A DNA stretch of 12,475 nt from Avoscillospira sp045589035 (lineage in GTDB: Bacteria > Bacillota > Clostridia > Oscillospirales > Oscillospiraceae): contig JAZNFJ010000148.1 in the NCBI GenBank assembly GCA_045589035.1, positions 1 through 12,475 on the forward strand, written 5' to 3'. Both the position numbers and the translations under genes were made by a program. Shown here in pieces: positions 6,018 to 11,705 of this stretch; position 1 is the stretch's first letter; the number at the start of each line of letters is the position of its first letter. The notes below the pieces were generated by a model. That model was not told the origin of the DNA. It ran no database searches and saw only the letters and a program-made list of their open reading frames with translations.

Positions 6018-6078
6018 TTCTTTTCATCGCTTAAGCTCTTTTGAACCACGCGACTATCGCGTGGTTTTCATATACAAT

Positions 6079-6110
6079 AACAGCAGCACAGGTTTCTGTG
6101 CTGCTGTTTT
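6079..6110. terminator. Terminator after the aminotransferase gene, usable in both directions
   Basis: AACAGCAGCACAG (6079-6091) pairs with CTGTGCTGCTGTT (6096-6108) around loop GTTT. The T-run is better on the plus strand (TTTTGTTATT); the minus strand has TTATTGTAT. It is 7 nt past the aminotransferase stop codon and just outside the IS. Confidence 0.82.
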
Positions 6111-6114
6111 GTTA

Positions 6115-7281
6115 TTAACCCATTTTCTTTTTCAGATCATTCAGGCGGTTGAGGGCTTCGTAGAGGGTATCATCCTTCTTGGCGAAGTGGATACGGACGA
6201 TGTCGTTGACATCCTCGCGGAAGAAGGAAGTACCGGGCACGGCGGCGACGCCGACCTTTTTGACCATCTCTTCGCAGAATTCCACATCGGTCTGACCAGG
6301 CTTCAAGTACTGACCGATGTTGGCCAGAACGAAGTAGGCACCCTGGGGATCGGTATATTCCATTCCCATGGCATCCAGACCTTCGGTGAACAGCTTCTTC
6401 ATGTGGGCATAGTGGGCGCCGAATTCTTCATAGTAGCTGTCGGGCATATCCAGACCCACCACGGCGGCTTCCATCATGGGAGAAGGTGCGCCAACGGTGT
6501 TGAAGTCATGGAACTGCTTGATCTTGTCCATAATGGGCTGGGGTGCGATGGCATAGCCCAGACGCCAGCCGGTGATGGAGTAGGTCTTGGACAGAGAGCT
6601 GCAGGAAACCGTGCGCTCCCACATACCGGGGATGCTGTTCATGTAAATATGCTGACGGCCATCGTAGATGATGTGCTCGTAGACTTCGTCCATGATGGCA
6701 TAGACATCATACTTGATGCACAGATCTGCAATGGTCTTCAGTTCGTCATAGGTAAACACCTTACCGCAGGGGTTGGAGGGGTTGCAGATGAGAATGGCCT
6801 TGCAGCCCTTCTTGAACTCGTCCTCAATCTTCTGCGGGTCAAAATCAAAGGTGGGGGGAACCAGAGGAATGAACACAGGCTCACAGTCGGCAAAAATGGC
6901 CTGTGCACGATAATTCTCGAAGTAGGGAGAGAACATGGCAATGCGGTCACCGGGGTTGGTCAGGGCGAAGATGGTATCCACCATGGCCTCGGTGGAACCG
7001 ATGGTCACGACCATTTCCGTGTTGGGATCGAGAGTACGGCCCATGAAGCGGCCGGCCTTCCGTGCCAGAGCCTGACGGAAGTTGGGGGCGCCCATGGTGA
7101 TGGGATACTGGTGAGGGCCAAGGGCACTGACCTCTGCCAGACGGTCGGTCAGAGCCTTGGGGGGATCGAAGTCAGGGAAACCCTGTGCCAGGTTGATGGC
7201 ATTATTATCAATGGCGATTCGGGTCATCCGGCGGATGACGGAATCGGTAAACTGTGCACATTTTCTGCTCATGGGTTGCAT
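6115..7281 (-). CDS. Class I/II pyridoxal-phosphate aminotransferase
   Basis: The 388-residue enzyme is a fold-type I aminotransferase, transferring an amino group between an amino acid and a 2-oxo acid in the cytoplasm. Visible motifs are INLAQGFPDFDPP (29-41), the substrate-loop and cofactor region GSTEAM (95-100), NPSNPCGKV (167-175), MDEVYEH (197-203) with cofactor Asp198, and SSLSKTYSITGWRLGY (228-243) with the Schiff-base Lys232. Arg363 in IVRIHFA should bind the substrate carboxylate. The LAQGFPDF start is shared with methionine, kynurenine and aspartate-type members, so the substrate is open. The frame extends to 7341, but GGAGGA (7289-7294) sits 7 nt before the ATG at 7279-7281, and the longer version would contain the promoter. 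Confidence 0.92.
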   Translation of the reverse strand: MQPMSRKCAQFTDSVIRRMTRIAIDNNAINLAQGFPDFDPPKALTDRLAEVSALGPHQYPITMGAPNFRQALARKAGRFMGRTLDPNTEMVVTIGSTEAMVDTIFALTNPGDRIAMFSPYFENYRAQAIFADCEPVFIPLVPPTFDFDPQKIEDEFKKGCKAILICNPSNPCGKVFTYDELKTIADLCIKYDVYAIMDEVYEHIIYDGRQHIYMNSIPGMWERTVSCSSLSKTYSITGWRLGYAIAPQPIMDKIKQFHDFNTVGAPSPMMEAAVVGLDMPDSYYEEFGAHYAHMKKLFTEGLDAMGMEYTDPQGAYFVLANIGQYLKPGQTDVEFCEEMVKKVGVAAVPGTSFFREDVNDIVRIHFAKKDDTLYEALNRLNDLKKKMG

Positions 7282-7312
7282 AGCAAATTCCTCCAAAAAA
7301 CAATCTTCTGAT

Positions 7313-7341
7313 ACTTTAACGCATAAAATCAAAAAAGTCAA
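7313..7341 (-). promoter_or_regulatory. Sigma-A promoter of the aminotransferase gene
   Basis: On the minus strand TTGACT (7336-7341), 17 nt, TAAAGT (7313-7318). The predicted start near 7306 gives a leader of about 25 nt containing GGAGGA. Confidence 0.8.
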
Positions 7342-7353
7342 GATAAAACAAGA

Positions 7354-7398
7354 AAAACAGACCCGAAATCTCTATGTCCAGAGCTTCGGGTCTGTTTT
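7354..7398 (-). terminator. Intrinsic terminator of the permease operon
   Basis: AAAACAGACCCGAA (7354-7367) pairs perfectly with TTCGGGTCTGTTTT (7385-7398). CTCT/AGAG pairs inside the loop. The minus-strand transcript continues into a T-rich tail. It begins 8 nt past the permease stop codon. Confidence 0.9.
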
Positions 7399-7405
7399 CA
7401 AATAA

Positions 7406-8368
7406 TCACAGTTCTTCGCTTACCGCCAGCAGGAGAATACCGATAATTACAATGGCAATAAAGACGTATGTTTTCCAGGAAAGCTTTTCTTTCAGGAAAA
7501 TACGGGAAAGCAGCAGGGATACAATGCAGACCGAGGAAATGATGGGAGCGGCCACAGCGTCATTGCTGCCGAGGGCATACACATAAGTAAACTGACCGGC
7601 AGTTTCGAACACTGCGGCAAGGATCTTATCCCCATGCTGGGGCATCAGAGCAGCCTTGCCCTTCTCATTCTTGGCAAAGACAGGGCCAAACTTGACCTTC
7701 TTGGTCTTCATAAAGATGTACAGGCACAGGGCAAACAGGGCAAAGGTCAGCTCGTAGCTGGTGTTGGCCACATCTTCGATGGTGGCTTCGGTAATACCCA
7801 CCAGAGGAGAGGCTGCCACATCTTCCACAAGGAAGAACGCATCATCCAGGAAGGTGCCAAAGGCATCCAGCAGGGCATAAACAAAGGGCATACAGAAGGC
7901 CACAATCGCCAGTTTCTTGCCCAGAGTCTTCTTTCGGACGGTTTCACCCTTGTTTTCCAGGATACCGACACCGAACACACCAACGCCAATCACCGCAACG
8001 GATACCCAAGTGAGCACAGAGTAAGTTTCCTTCATCACGATTGCGAACAGGAGAACACAAACGACACCGGCGGTATTTTCAATGGGGTCAGAAATGGATT
8101 CCTCCAAAAAACGCATACCAAAATAGGAGAAAGCCATAGAAACAATATACATCAGAGATACGGGCAGATAGATCAGTAGGTTGATGGGATTGTAAGCAAT
8201 ATCCTTGGTCAGCAGGGTAAAGATGGCATGCAGACCCATAATGATGCCCACCCAGATGCAGATCTTCAAATGGGAGTATTTTTCATCGGGACGAGCGCCC
8301 TTTTTGTAGAAAAGTTCCGCAGTACCCCACAAAATGGCGGTTGCGACAGAAAAGAACAGCCAGGACAT
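7406..8368 (-). CDS. DMT superfamily (EamA-like) permease
   Basis: The 320-residue integral membrane protein has about ten hydrophobic segments in two similar halves, as in drug/metabolite transporters. The N terminus (LFFSVATAILWGTAELFYKK) and the C-terminal half (AAPIISSVCIVSLLLSRIFL then an EKLSWKTYVFIA segment) match the EamA pattern, including the short amphipathic FLKEKLS before the last helix. An acidic loop, about residues 175-205, links the halves. The substrate is unknown. The ATG has AAGGAG 9 nt upstream. Only 31 nt separate it from the upstream PLP-enzyme gene, with no terminator or clear promoter, so it is probably the last gene of that operon. Export of a metabolite related to the PLP enzyme is conceivable but unproven. 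Confidence 0.88.
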   Translation of the reverse strand: MSWLFFSVATAILWGTAELFYKKGARPDEKYSHLKICIWVGIIMGLHAIFTLLTKDIAYNPINLLIYLPVSLMYIVSMAFSYFGMRFLEESISDPIENTAGVVCVLLFAIVMKETYSVLTWVSVAVIGVGVFGVGILENKGETVRKKTLGKKLAIVAFCMPFVYALLDAFGTFLDDAFFLVEDVAASPLVGITEATIEDVANTSYELTFALFALCLYIFMKTKKVKFGPVFAKNEKGKAALMPQHGDKILAAVFETAGQFTYVYALGSNDAVAAPIISSVCIVSLLLSRIFLKEKLSWKTYVFIAIVIIGILLLAVSEEL

Positions 8369-8399
8369 GTTTTATTTCTCCTTTATTTATACTTGTTAT

Positions 8400-9674
8400 T
8401 TATAATGTTACAATACCGGCATCCACCAATTTCTGCAGGGACATGAGAATGCCCAGCTTGGCATGATACCAAGTGAGGCCGCCCTGGAAATAGACCGCGT
8501 AAGGCGGCCGGATGGGGCCGTCGGCAGAAAGTTCGATGGAAGAACCCTGCACGAAAGCACCGGCAGCCATGACCACTTCGCTGTCATAACCGGGCATGGC
8601 CCAGGGCACGGGAGTCACGAAGCTGTCCACAGGCGCAGCAGCCTGAATACCGCTGCAGAAGGCCAGCATGGCTTCGGGGCTGCGCAGCTCTACCGCCTGA
8701 ATGATGTCATGGCGGCTTTCCGTGCTGTTGGGTATGACATGGAAGCCCAGCTTTTCATAGATATTGGCCGCAAAGACTGCGCCCTTCAATGCACCGGAAA
8801 CCACCGTAGGCGCAAGGAAGAAGCCCTGATACATACTGGGCAGCAATCCCAGGTTGGCGCCCACTTCCTGTCCCAGACCGGGAGCGGAAAGGCGGAAGCC
8901 GCAGCGGTCCACGCAGGCCTTGGTGCCGCAGATATAGCCGCCGATGGGAGCCAGACCGCCGCCGGGGTTCTTGATGAGACTGCCCACGATCATATCGGCA
9001 CCCACATCGGAAGGTTCCAGTTCCTCGACAAATTCACCGTAGCAGTTATCCACCATAACGATCAGATCCGGCTTGATTTCCTTACAGAAGGCAATCAGCT
9101 CCCCGATCTGCTTCACGGAGAAGGAAGGACGGGTGGCATAGCCCTTGGACCGCTGGATGGTGACCATTTTGGTCTTTTCATGGATAGCCTTACAGATATT
9201 TTCATAGTCAAAGCTGCCGTCAGCCAGCAGATCCACCTGCCGGTAAGTGACACCGTACTCTTTGAGAGAGCAGGGAGAAGGACGGATGCCGATGACTTCT
9301 TCCAAAGTATCATAGGGGCCGCCGGCGGGACTCAGCAGTTCATCGCCGGGCAGCAGATTAGCAGAAAGTGCCACAGCCAGTGCATGGGTGCCGCAGGTAA
9401 TCTGGGGACGGACCAGAGCCGCTTCCGTATGGAAGGTATCGGCATAGACCTGCTCCAGCCGGTCTCTGCCCACATCATCGTAGCCATAGCCGGTAGTCGC
9501 CGCCAGACAGGCTGCGCTGACCTTGTTCCGCTGCAGAGCGTGGAGTACCTTTGCCTGATTGAGTTCGGCAATCCGGTCAATGCCTTCAAAGCGCACCTTC
9601 AGCTGCTCCAGAATCTTTTCACCAAAATCGTAAACCTCGGCAGAAATGCCAAGTTTTGCATACATCTGTTTCAT
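8400..9674 (-). CDS. Methionine gamma-lyase-like / aluminium-resistance family PLP enzyme (YnbB type)
   Basis: The 424-residue protein belongs to the family annotated as aluminium resistance protein, related to Cys/Met metabolism PLP enzymes. Key features are the N-terminal AACLAATTGYGYDDVGRD (54-71), TCGTHALA (93-100), SPAGGPYDTLEEVIG (115-129), VDNCYGEF (208-215) with the cofactor Asp, and GSLIKNPGGGLAPIGGYI (231-248) with presumed Schiff-base Lys235. The C-terminal block includes DGPIRPPYAVYFQGG. Its true reaction is not well established; lyase activity on a sulfur amino acid is the usual guess. The start lies 3 nt after the stop of the AbrB-like gene, with AGAGG about 8 nt before the ATG inside that gene's end, implying coupled translation. 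The usual Firmicute neighbours miaA/hfq/lexA are absent. Confidence 0.92.
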   Translation of the reverse strand: MKQMYAKLGISAEVYDFGEKILEQLKVRFEGIDRIAELNQAKVLHALQRNKVSAACLAATTGYGYDDVGRDRLEQVYADTFHTEAALVRPQITCGTHALAVALSANLLPGDELLSPAGGPYDTLEEVIGIRPSPCSLKEYGVTYRQVDLLADGSFDYENICKAIHEKTKMVTIQRSKGYATRPSFSVKQIGELIAFCKEIKPDLIVMVDNCYGEFVEELEPSDVGADMIVGSLIKNPGGGLAPIGGYICGTKACVDRCGFRLSAPGLGQEVGANLGLLPSMYQGFFLAPTVVSGALKGAVFAANIYEKLGFHVIPNSTESRHDIIQAVELRSPEAMLAFCSGIQAAAPVDSFVTPVPWAMPGYDSEVVMAAGAFVQGSSIELSADGPIRPPYAVYFQGGLTWYHAKLGILMSLQKLVDAGIVTL

Positions 9675-9677
9675 ATC

Positions 9678-9917
9678 TCAGTCCTCTTTCCGGAGATTTC
9701 CCAAAATCTCCTCGGCAATATTTTCGATCACATCGGGTTTTGTCACGATAATTCCGTTCTTCTCATCGCCCAATATCAATAAGGTGTCCCCGGCTTCGAT
9801 GCCGAATAATTTCCGTGCCTCTTTGGGGATGACAATCTGACCTTTTTCTCCCACTTTGGCTGTGCCGAAAATGTGATAGCCCTTGGATCGGCCCAACAAA
9901 TGCTTGCCGCCGGCCAT
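9678..9917 (-). CDS. AbrB/MazE/SpoVT-type DNA-binding protein
   Basis: The 79-residue protein has a single swapped-hairpin domain: GTAKVGEKGQIVIPKEARK (18-36) and FGIEAGDTLLILG (38-50), followed by a short acidic helix (63-79). Such proteins bind DNA as dimers or tetramers and often regulate their own operon. The frame extends to a TTG at 9935, but AGGAGG (9925-9930) is 7 nt before the ATG at 9915-9917, which is the preferred start. It is the first gene of a three-gene operon with the PLP enzyme and the permease. An inverted repeat in its leader (9948-9963) is a candidate operator. With no toxin gene beside it, an antitoxin role is unlikely. Confidence 0.9.
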   Translation of the reverse strand: MAGGKHLLGRSKGYHIFGTAKVGEKGQIVIPKEARKLFGIEAGDTLLILGDEKNGIIVTKPDVIENIAEEILGNLRKED

Positions 9918-9947
9918 GGCATCTCCTCCTGTCAATTTTTCTTACTT

Positions 9948-9963
9948 TTCCTACTTGTAGGAA
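9948..9963. promoter_or_regulatory. Inverted repeat in the AbrB-operon leader, candidate operator
   Basis: TTCCTAC-TT-GTAGGAA, 7-bp arms with a 2-nt centre, lies about 12-27 nt past the -10 element, close to the predicted start of transcription. The position suits a repressor site. The tiny loop argues against an RNA hairpin. Confidence 0.45.
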
Positions 9964-9974
9964 TTTTCAACCAT

Positions 9975-10003
9975 AAGATACTCTATCTTCCCTGCCAAGT
10001 CAA
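9975..10003 (-). promoter_or_regulatory. Sigma-A promoter of the AbrB / PLP enzyme / permease operon
   Basis: On the minus strand TTGACT (9998-10003), 17 nt, TATCTT (9975-9980). The predicted start is near 9968, with a leader of about 50 nt. It is the only good promoter for the three minus-strand genes ending at 7406. Confidence 0.75.
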
Positions 10004-10014
10004 TAGAAGTTTAC

Positions 10015-10057
10015 AAAAAAATAGAGCGTTCGGCATGGTGTGTGAGGTGCCGAACGC
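10015..10057 (-). terminator. Terminator-like hairpin on the minus strand with no assigned gene
   Basis: GCGTTCGGCA (10026-10035) pairs perfectly with TGCCGAACGC (10048-10057) over a 12-nt loop. On the minus strand the stem is followed by TCTA and seven Ts (10021-10015). It would stop minus-strand transcription coming from 10058 upward before it reaches the AbrB promoter. Confidence 0.65.
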
Positions 10058-10067
10058 GCATTTCCAC

Positions 10068-10096
10068 TTGTCAGCATAGCTGCAAGATGGTATACT
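10068..10096 (+). promoter_or_regulatory. Strong promoter for the membrane XRE / thiamine pyrophosphokinase unit
   Basis: TTGTCA (10068-10073), 17 nt, TATACT (10091-10096); each hexamer has one mismatch. The spacer contains the inverted repeat CAGC-ATA-GCTG (10072-10082). The predicted start near 10103 leaves a leader of about 174 nt before the first gene. Confidence 0.7.
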
Positions 10097-10102
10097 AAAT
10101 TG

Positions 10103-10276
10103 TATGAGGCAACTCCACATAGGGGTGCCGCCTTGCGTGACTTGAGCATACCAAAACCGCCTCCAAAAGTCACCCTACCGAAAACTCTACTGCAGAAACG
10201 GACAGTAGAATTCCACTCTACTGCCGGTAGAGTGGTTTGAAAACCATTGAAAATACTACATTTCAGGAGTTCGACT
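10103..10276 (+). promoter_or_regulatory. Structured 5' leader of the membrane XRE gene (longest gene-poor stretch, 9918-10276)
   Basis: I see no convincing plus-strand gene here. The predicted leader holds several hairpins. GGCA-A-CTCC pairs with GGGG-TGCC (about 10109-10130). TCTACTG (10186-10192) pairs with CAGTAGA (10203-10209). CCACTCTAC (10213-10221) pairs with GTAGAGTGG (10227-10235). ACTCTACTGC occurs twice (10184-10193, 10215-10224), so CAGTAGA can pair with either copy. The last stem has only TTTGAAAA after it, a poor terminator tail. The sites could be operators for the XRE protein or a switching leader RNA; no known riboswitch class is recognised. Confidence 0.4.
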
Positions 10277-10888
10277 ATGGAACTGGATGATCTGACCCTG
10301 CGAAAAACAGTAGGAAAAAACATTTCCCTGTACCGCAAAGCCAACAAGGACACCCAAGCTTCTCTGGGGCAGAAACTGAACTATTCAGATAAGGCCGTAT
10401 CCAAATGGGAACGGGGTGAAAGTCTGCCGGATGTCTATGTGCTGACCCGGATCGCCGCTTTGTATAATGTCACCGTCGGCAATCTCATTGGAGAGACCAA
10501 ACCGGATCTGCAGGTAAGCCCTTACCTGCGGCTGTTTGTGTTTCTGCTGACCGGCGCGTTGATTTTTGTCATCGCAACGGTGCTGATCGTGGCTTTCGAG
10601 CTGTTCAATGTGCCTTTCAATACCTGGCTGTTCCTGCTCTATGCCGCCGCCCTGACTGCCGTAGCCGCGGTGGTCTACACCAGTATCTGGTGGAACCATT
10701 GGTGGCAGCTGGGTGCATGGTCTGCCGCCATCTGGCTGGGCGGATTGGCCGCACTGCTCACTGTTCCCGGCATTGTCGCCGCCAAAAGTCTGATGATCTG
10801 CGCCGCTTTTCAGGTGCTTGTGACCTTCTGGCTGCTGTATCGCCGCTCCAGAATCACAAAGAAAGGGCCGGAGGAAACTGCCGTATGA
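10277..10888 (+). CDS. XRE-family regulator with four-helix membrane domain
   Basis: The 203-residue protein joins a Cro/CI-type helix-turn-helix (about 8-71; TQASLGQKLNYSDKAVSKWE at 26-45) to a C-terminal membrane region. The four predicted transmembrane segments are about 83-109, 117-139, 145-168 and 171-188, with a basic cytoplasmic tail (RRSRITKK). Membrane-anchored XRE proteins of this form are frequent in Clostridia; their signals are mostly unknown. The frame extends upstream to a TTG at 10247, but CAGGAG (10264-10269) is 7 nt before the ATG at 10277, which is chosen. Its last codon and stop overlap the start of the thiamine pyrophosphokinase gene (ATGA, 4 nt), so the two are translated together. 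Autoregulation through the repeats upstream is plausible. Confidence 0.87.
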   Translation: MELDDLTLRKTVGKNISLYRKANKDTQASLGQKLNYSDKAVSKWERGESLPDVYVLTRIAALYNVTVGNLIGETKPDLQVSPYLRLFVFLLTGALIFVIATVLIVAFELFNVPFNTWLFLLYAAALTAVAAVVYTSIWWNHWWQLGAWSAAIWLGGLAALLTVPGIVAAKSLMICAAFQVLVTFWLLYRRSRITKKGPEETAV

Positions 10889-11499
10889 GTGGGATCTGCT
10901 ATATTGTCGGCGCGGGAGAAGATTTCGGTCTGGACTTCCGTCCCACGGAAGACGATTTCGTGATTGCCGCCGACGGCGGCTACGGCGTTTTAAAGCAGGC
11001 AAAAATCCAACCTCAACTGGTGGTCGGTGATTTTGACTCTCTGGGACATATTCCGGAGGAGGAAAACACCGTCATCCTGCCTGCAGTCAAGGATGTGACA
11101 GATACCTGGGCCGCCATTCAGCTGGGTATGGACCGGGGTTACCGCCGATTTTTCCTCTACGGCTGCACCGGCGGCCGTTTTGAGCACACCCTCGCCAATG
11201 TACAGACCGTTGCCCATGTGACGGAACAGGGCATGGAGTGCCGCCTTTATGACCAGAAACAGGTCATCACCGGCCTTTCCAAGGGTACCATGACCTTTGA
11301 TGCCAACCAGTCCGGTTTTGTTTCCGTCTTTGCCCACACGGACACCTGCAAGGGTGTCACCATCCGAGGCATGAAGTATGAACTGGACGATGCAGAATTG
11401 ACCAATCGCTTCCCTCTCGGTGTCAGCAATGAATTCTGTGGAAAAGAGAGTTCTTTGACCGTGAATGAGGGTATTGCAATCGTTGTCTTTGACCGGTAG
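10885..11499 (+). CDS. Thiamine pyrophosphokinase
   Basis: The enzyme transfers pyrophosphate from ATP to thiamine, giving the cofactor thiamine diphosphate. The 204-residue product has the family motifs in order: AADGG (28-32), VVGDFDSLG (46-54), KDVTDTWAAI (69-78), GCTGGRFEHTLANVQ (93-107) and a C-terminal SNEFCGKES block before the last strands. The usual GGRxDH motif reads GGRFEH here, a conservative Asp-to-Glu change. The ATG at 10885 overlaps the previous stop (ATGA), with GGAGG (10870-10874) 10 nt upstream. A longer frame starting at 10690 is excluded because it runs through the XRE gene in another frame. Bacillus has this gene as thiN beside rpe; the present context differs. No TPP riboswitch precedes it. 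Confidence 0.93.
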   Translation: MSGICYIVGAGEDFGLDFRPTEDDFVIAADGGYGVLKQAKIQPQLVVGDFDSLGHIPEEENTVILPAVKDVTDTWAAIQLGMDRGYRRFFLYGCTGGRFEHTLANVQTVAHVTEQGMECRLYDQKQVITGLSKGTMTFDANQSGFVSVFAHTDTCKGVTIRGMKYELDDAELTNRFPLGVSNEFCGKESSLTVNEGIAIVVFDR

Positions 11500-11503
11500 T
11501 TCC

Positions 11504-11532
11504 TTGACACCGGCTGGAAAATTTTTTATAAT
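11504..11532 (+). promoter_or_regulatory. Consensus sigma-A promoter of mgtE
   Basis: TTGACA (11504-11509), exactly 17 nt, TATAAT (11527-11532): both hexamers are perfect. Transcription should begin near 11539. No clear terminator separates it from the thiamine pyrophosphokinase gene, which ends 4 nt before the -35. Confidence 0.9.
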
Positions 11533-11538
11533 AACTAT

Positions 11539-11705
11539 TGCGTTAAATTCTAAAACAAGTGAGGTGAAACAGCATGGACGCAGACAGAAGTAGCGGCACA
11601 GAACGAGGCCGACGAACCATGGCGTCCGGCTGGGACGCTTAGGGCATGAGGCCCCAGATGTGTCTTGCTCCTGTCAAACTTTGATTTGAAAAGGAGGAAG
11701 TACCC
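11539..11705 (+). promoter_or_regulatory. Structured mgtE leader RNA, candidate cis-regulator
   Basis: The leader of about 167 nt contains competing helices. GCGTCC (11622-11627) can pair with GGACGC at 11576-11581, at the uORF start, or with GGACGC at 11633-11638 (5-nt loop), but not both. CTGGG (11630-11634) can instead pair with CCCAG (11653-11657), and GGGC/GCCC (11642-11645/11651-11654) forms another stem. CTCCT (11668-11672) can pair with AGGAG of the mgtE ribosome-binding site (11692-11696). mgtE is often controlled by the M-box riboswitch, but I do not see the M-box conserved core. Ligand and mechanism are unknown. Confidence 0.5.
11574..11642 (+). CDS. Possible 22-codon upstream ORF in the mgtE leader
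   Basis: ATG at 11574 is preceded by GAGGTG (11561-11566) at 7-nt spacing. The frame is open for 22 codons to TAG at 11640-11642. The peptide begins MDADRSSGTERGRR and ends MASGWDA; it is hydrophilic and resembles no family I know. Its start codon region is covered by one of the alternative leader helices, and its stop falls between the later stems, so translation could influence folding. It may equally be a chance frame inside a structured RNA. Confidence 0.3.
   Translation: MDADRSSGTERGRRTMASGWDA

Larger units (their letters stand above)
5371..6066 (-). mobile_element. IS200-type insertion sequence (IS200/IS605 family, tnpA only)
   Basis: A complete Y1 transposase gene lies between strong end hairpins. 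The transposase-distal side has CCCCCCG/CGGGGGG (5377-5395, loop CATAG), GGGC/GCCC (5408-5418) and AGCGCAT/ATGCGCT (5432-5447). The upstream side has AACCACGCG/CGCGTGGTT (6044-6066). The span of about 700 bp is typical for IS200. CCTGCCAGC (5457-5465) recurs inverted at 5983-5991. The family makes no target duplications or terminal inverted repeats, so the exact ends are approximate. There is no tnpB. Codon use is more AT-rich than in neighbours, consistent with transfer. Confidence 0.75.

Noticed and set aside
5371..6066. IS605-type element with TnpB and a guide RNA
   Set aside because: Only the Y1 transposase is present; there is no TnpB gene or remnant, and the span fits a minimal IS200.
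6061..7311. 416-codon plus-strand open frame
   Set aside because: It is the antisense of the aminotransferase gene, with His/Gly-rich low-information sequence, no ribosome-binding site and no family motifs.
8463..9782. 439-codon plus-strand open frame
   Set aside because: It is the antisense of the YnbB-type PLP enzyme, which has clear motifs, a start site and operon context on the minus strand.
9678..9917. MazE-type antitoxin of a toxin-antitoxin pair
   Set aside because: The adjacent coupled gene is a 424-residue PLP enzyme, not a toxin, and no small toxin-like frame is nearby.
10109..10276. TPP riboswitch controlling the thiamine pyrophosphokinase unit
   Set aside because: The conserved thi-box CUGAGA segment and the rest of the TPP aptamer core are not present in the leader.
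11539..11705. M-box (ykoK) riboswitch upstream of mgtE
   Set aside because: Expected from gene identity, but I could not find the conserved M-box core or its closing stem. An Rfam scan would settle it, so it is listed only as an unclassified leader.
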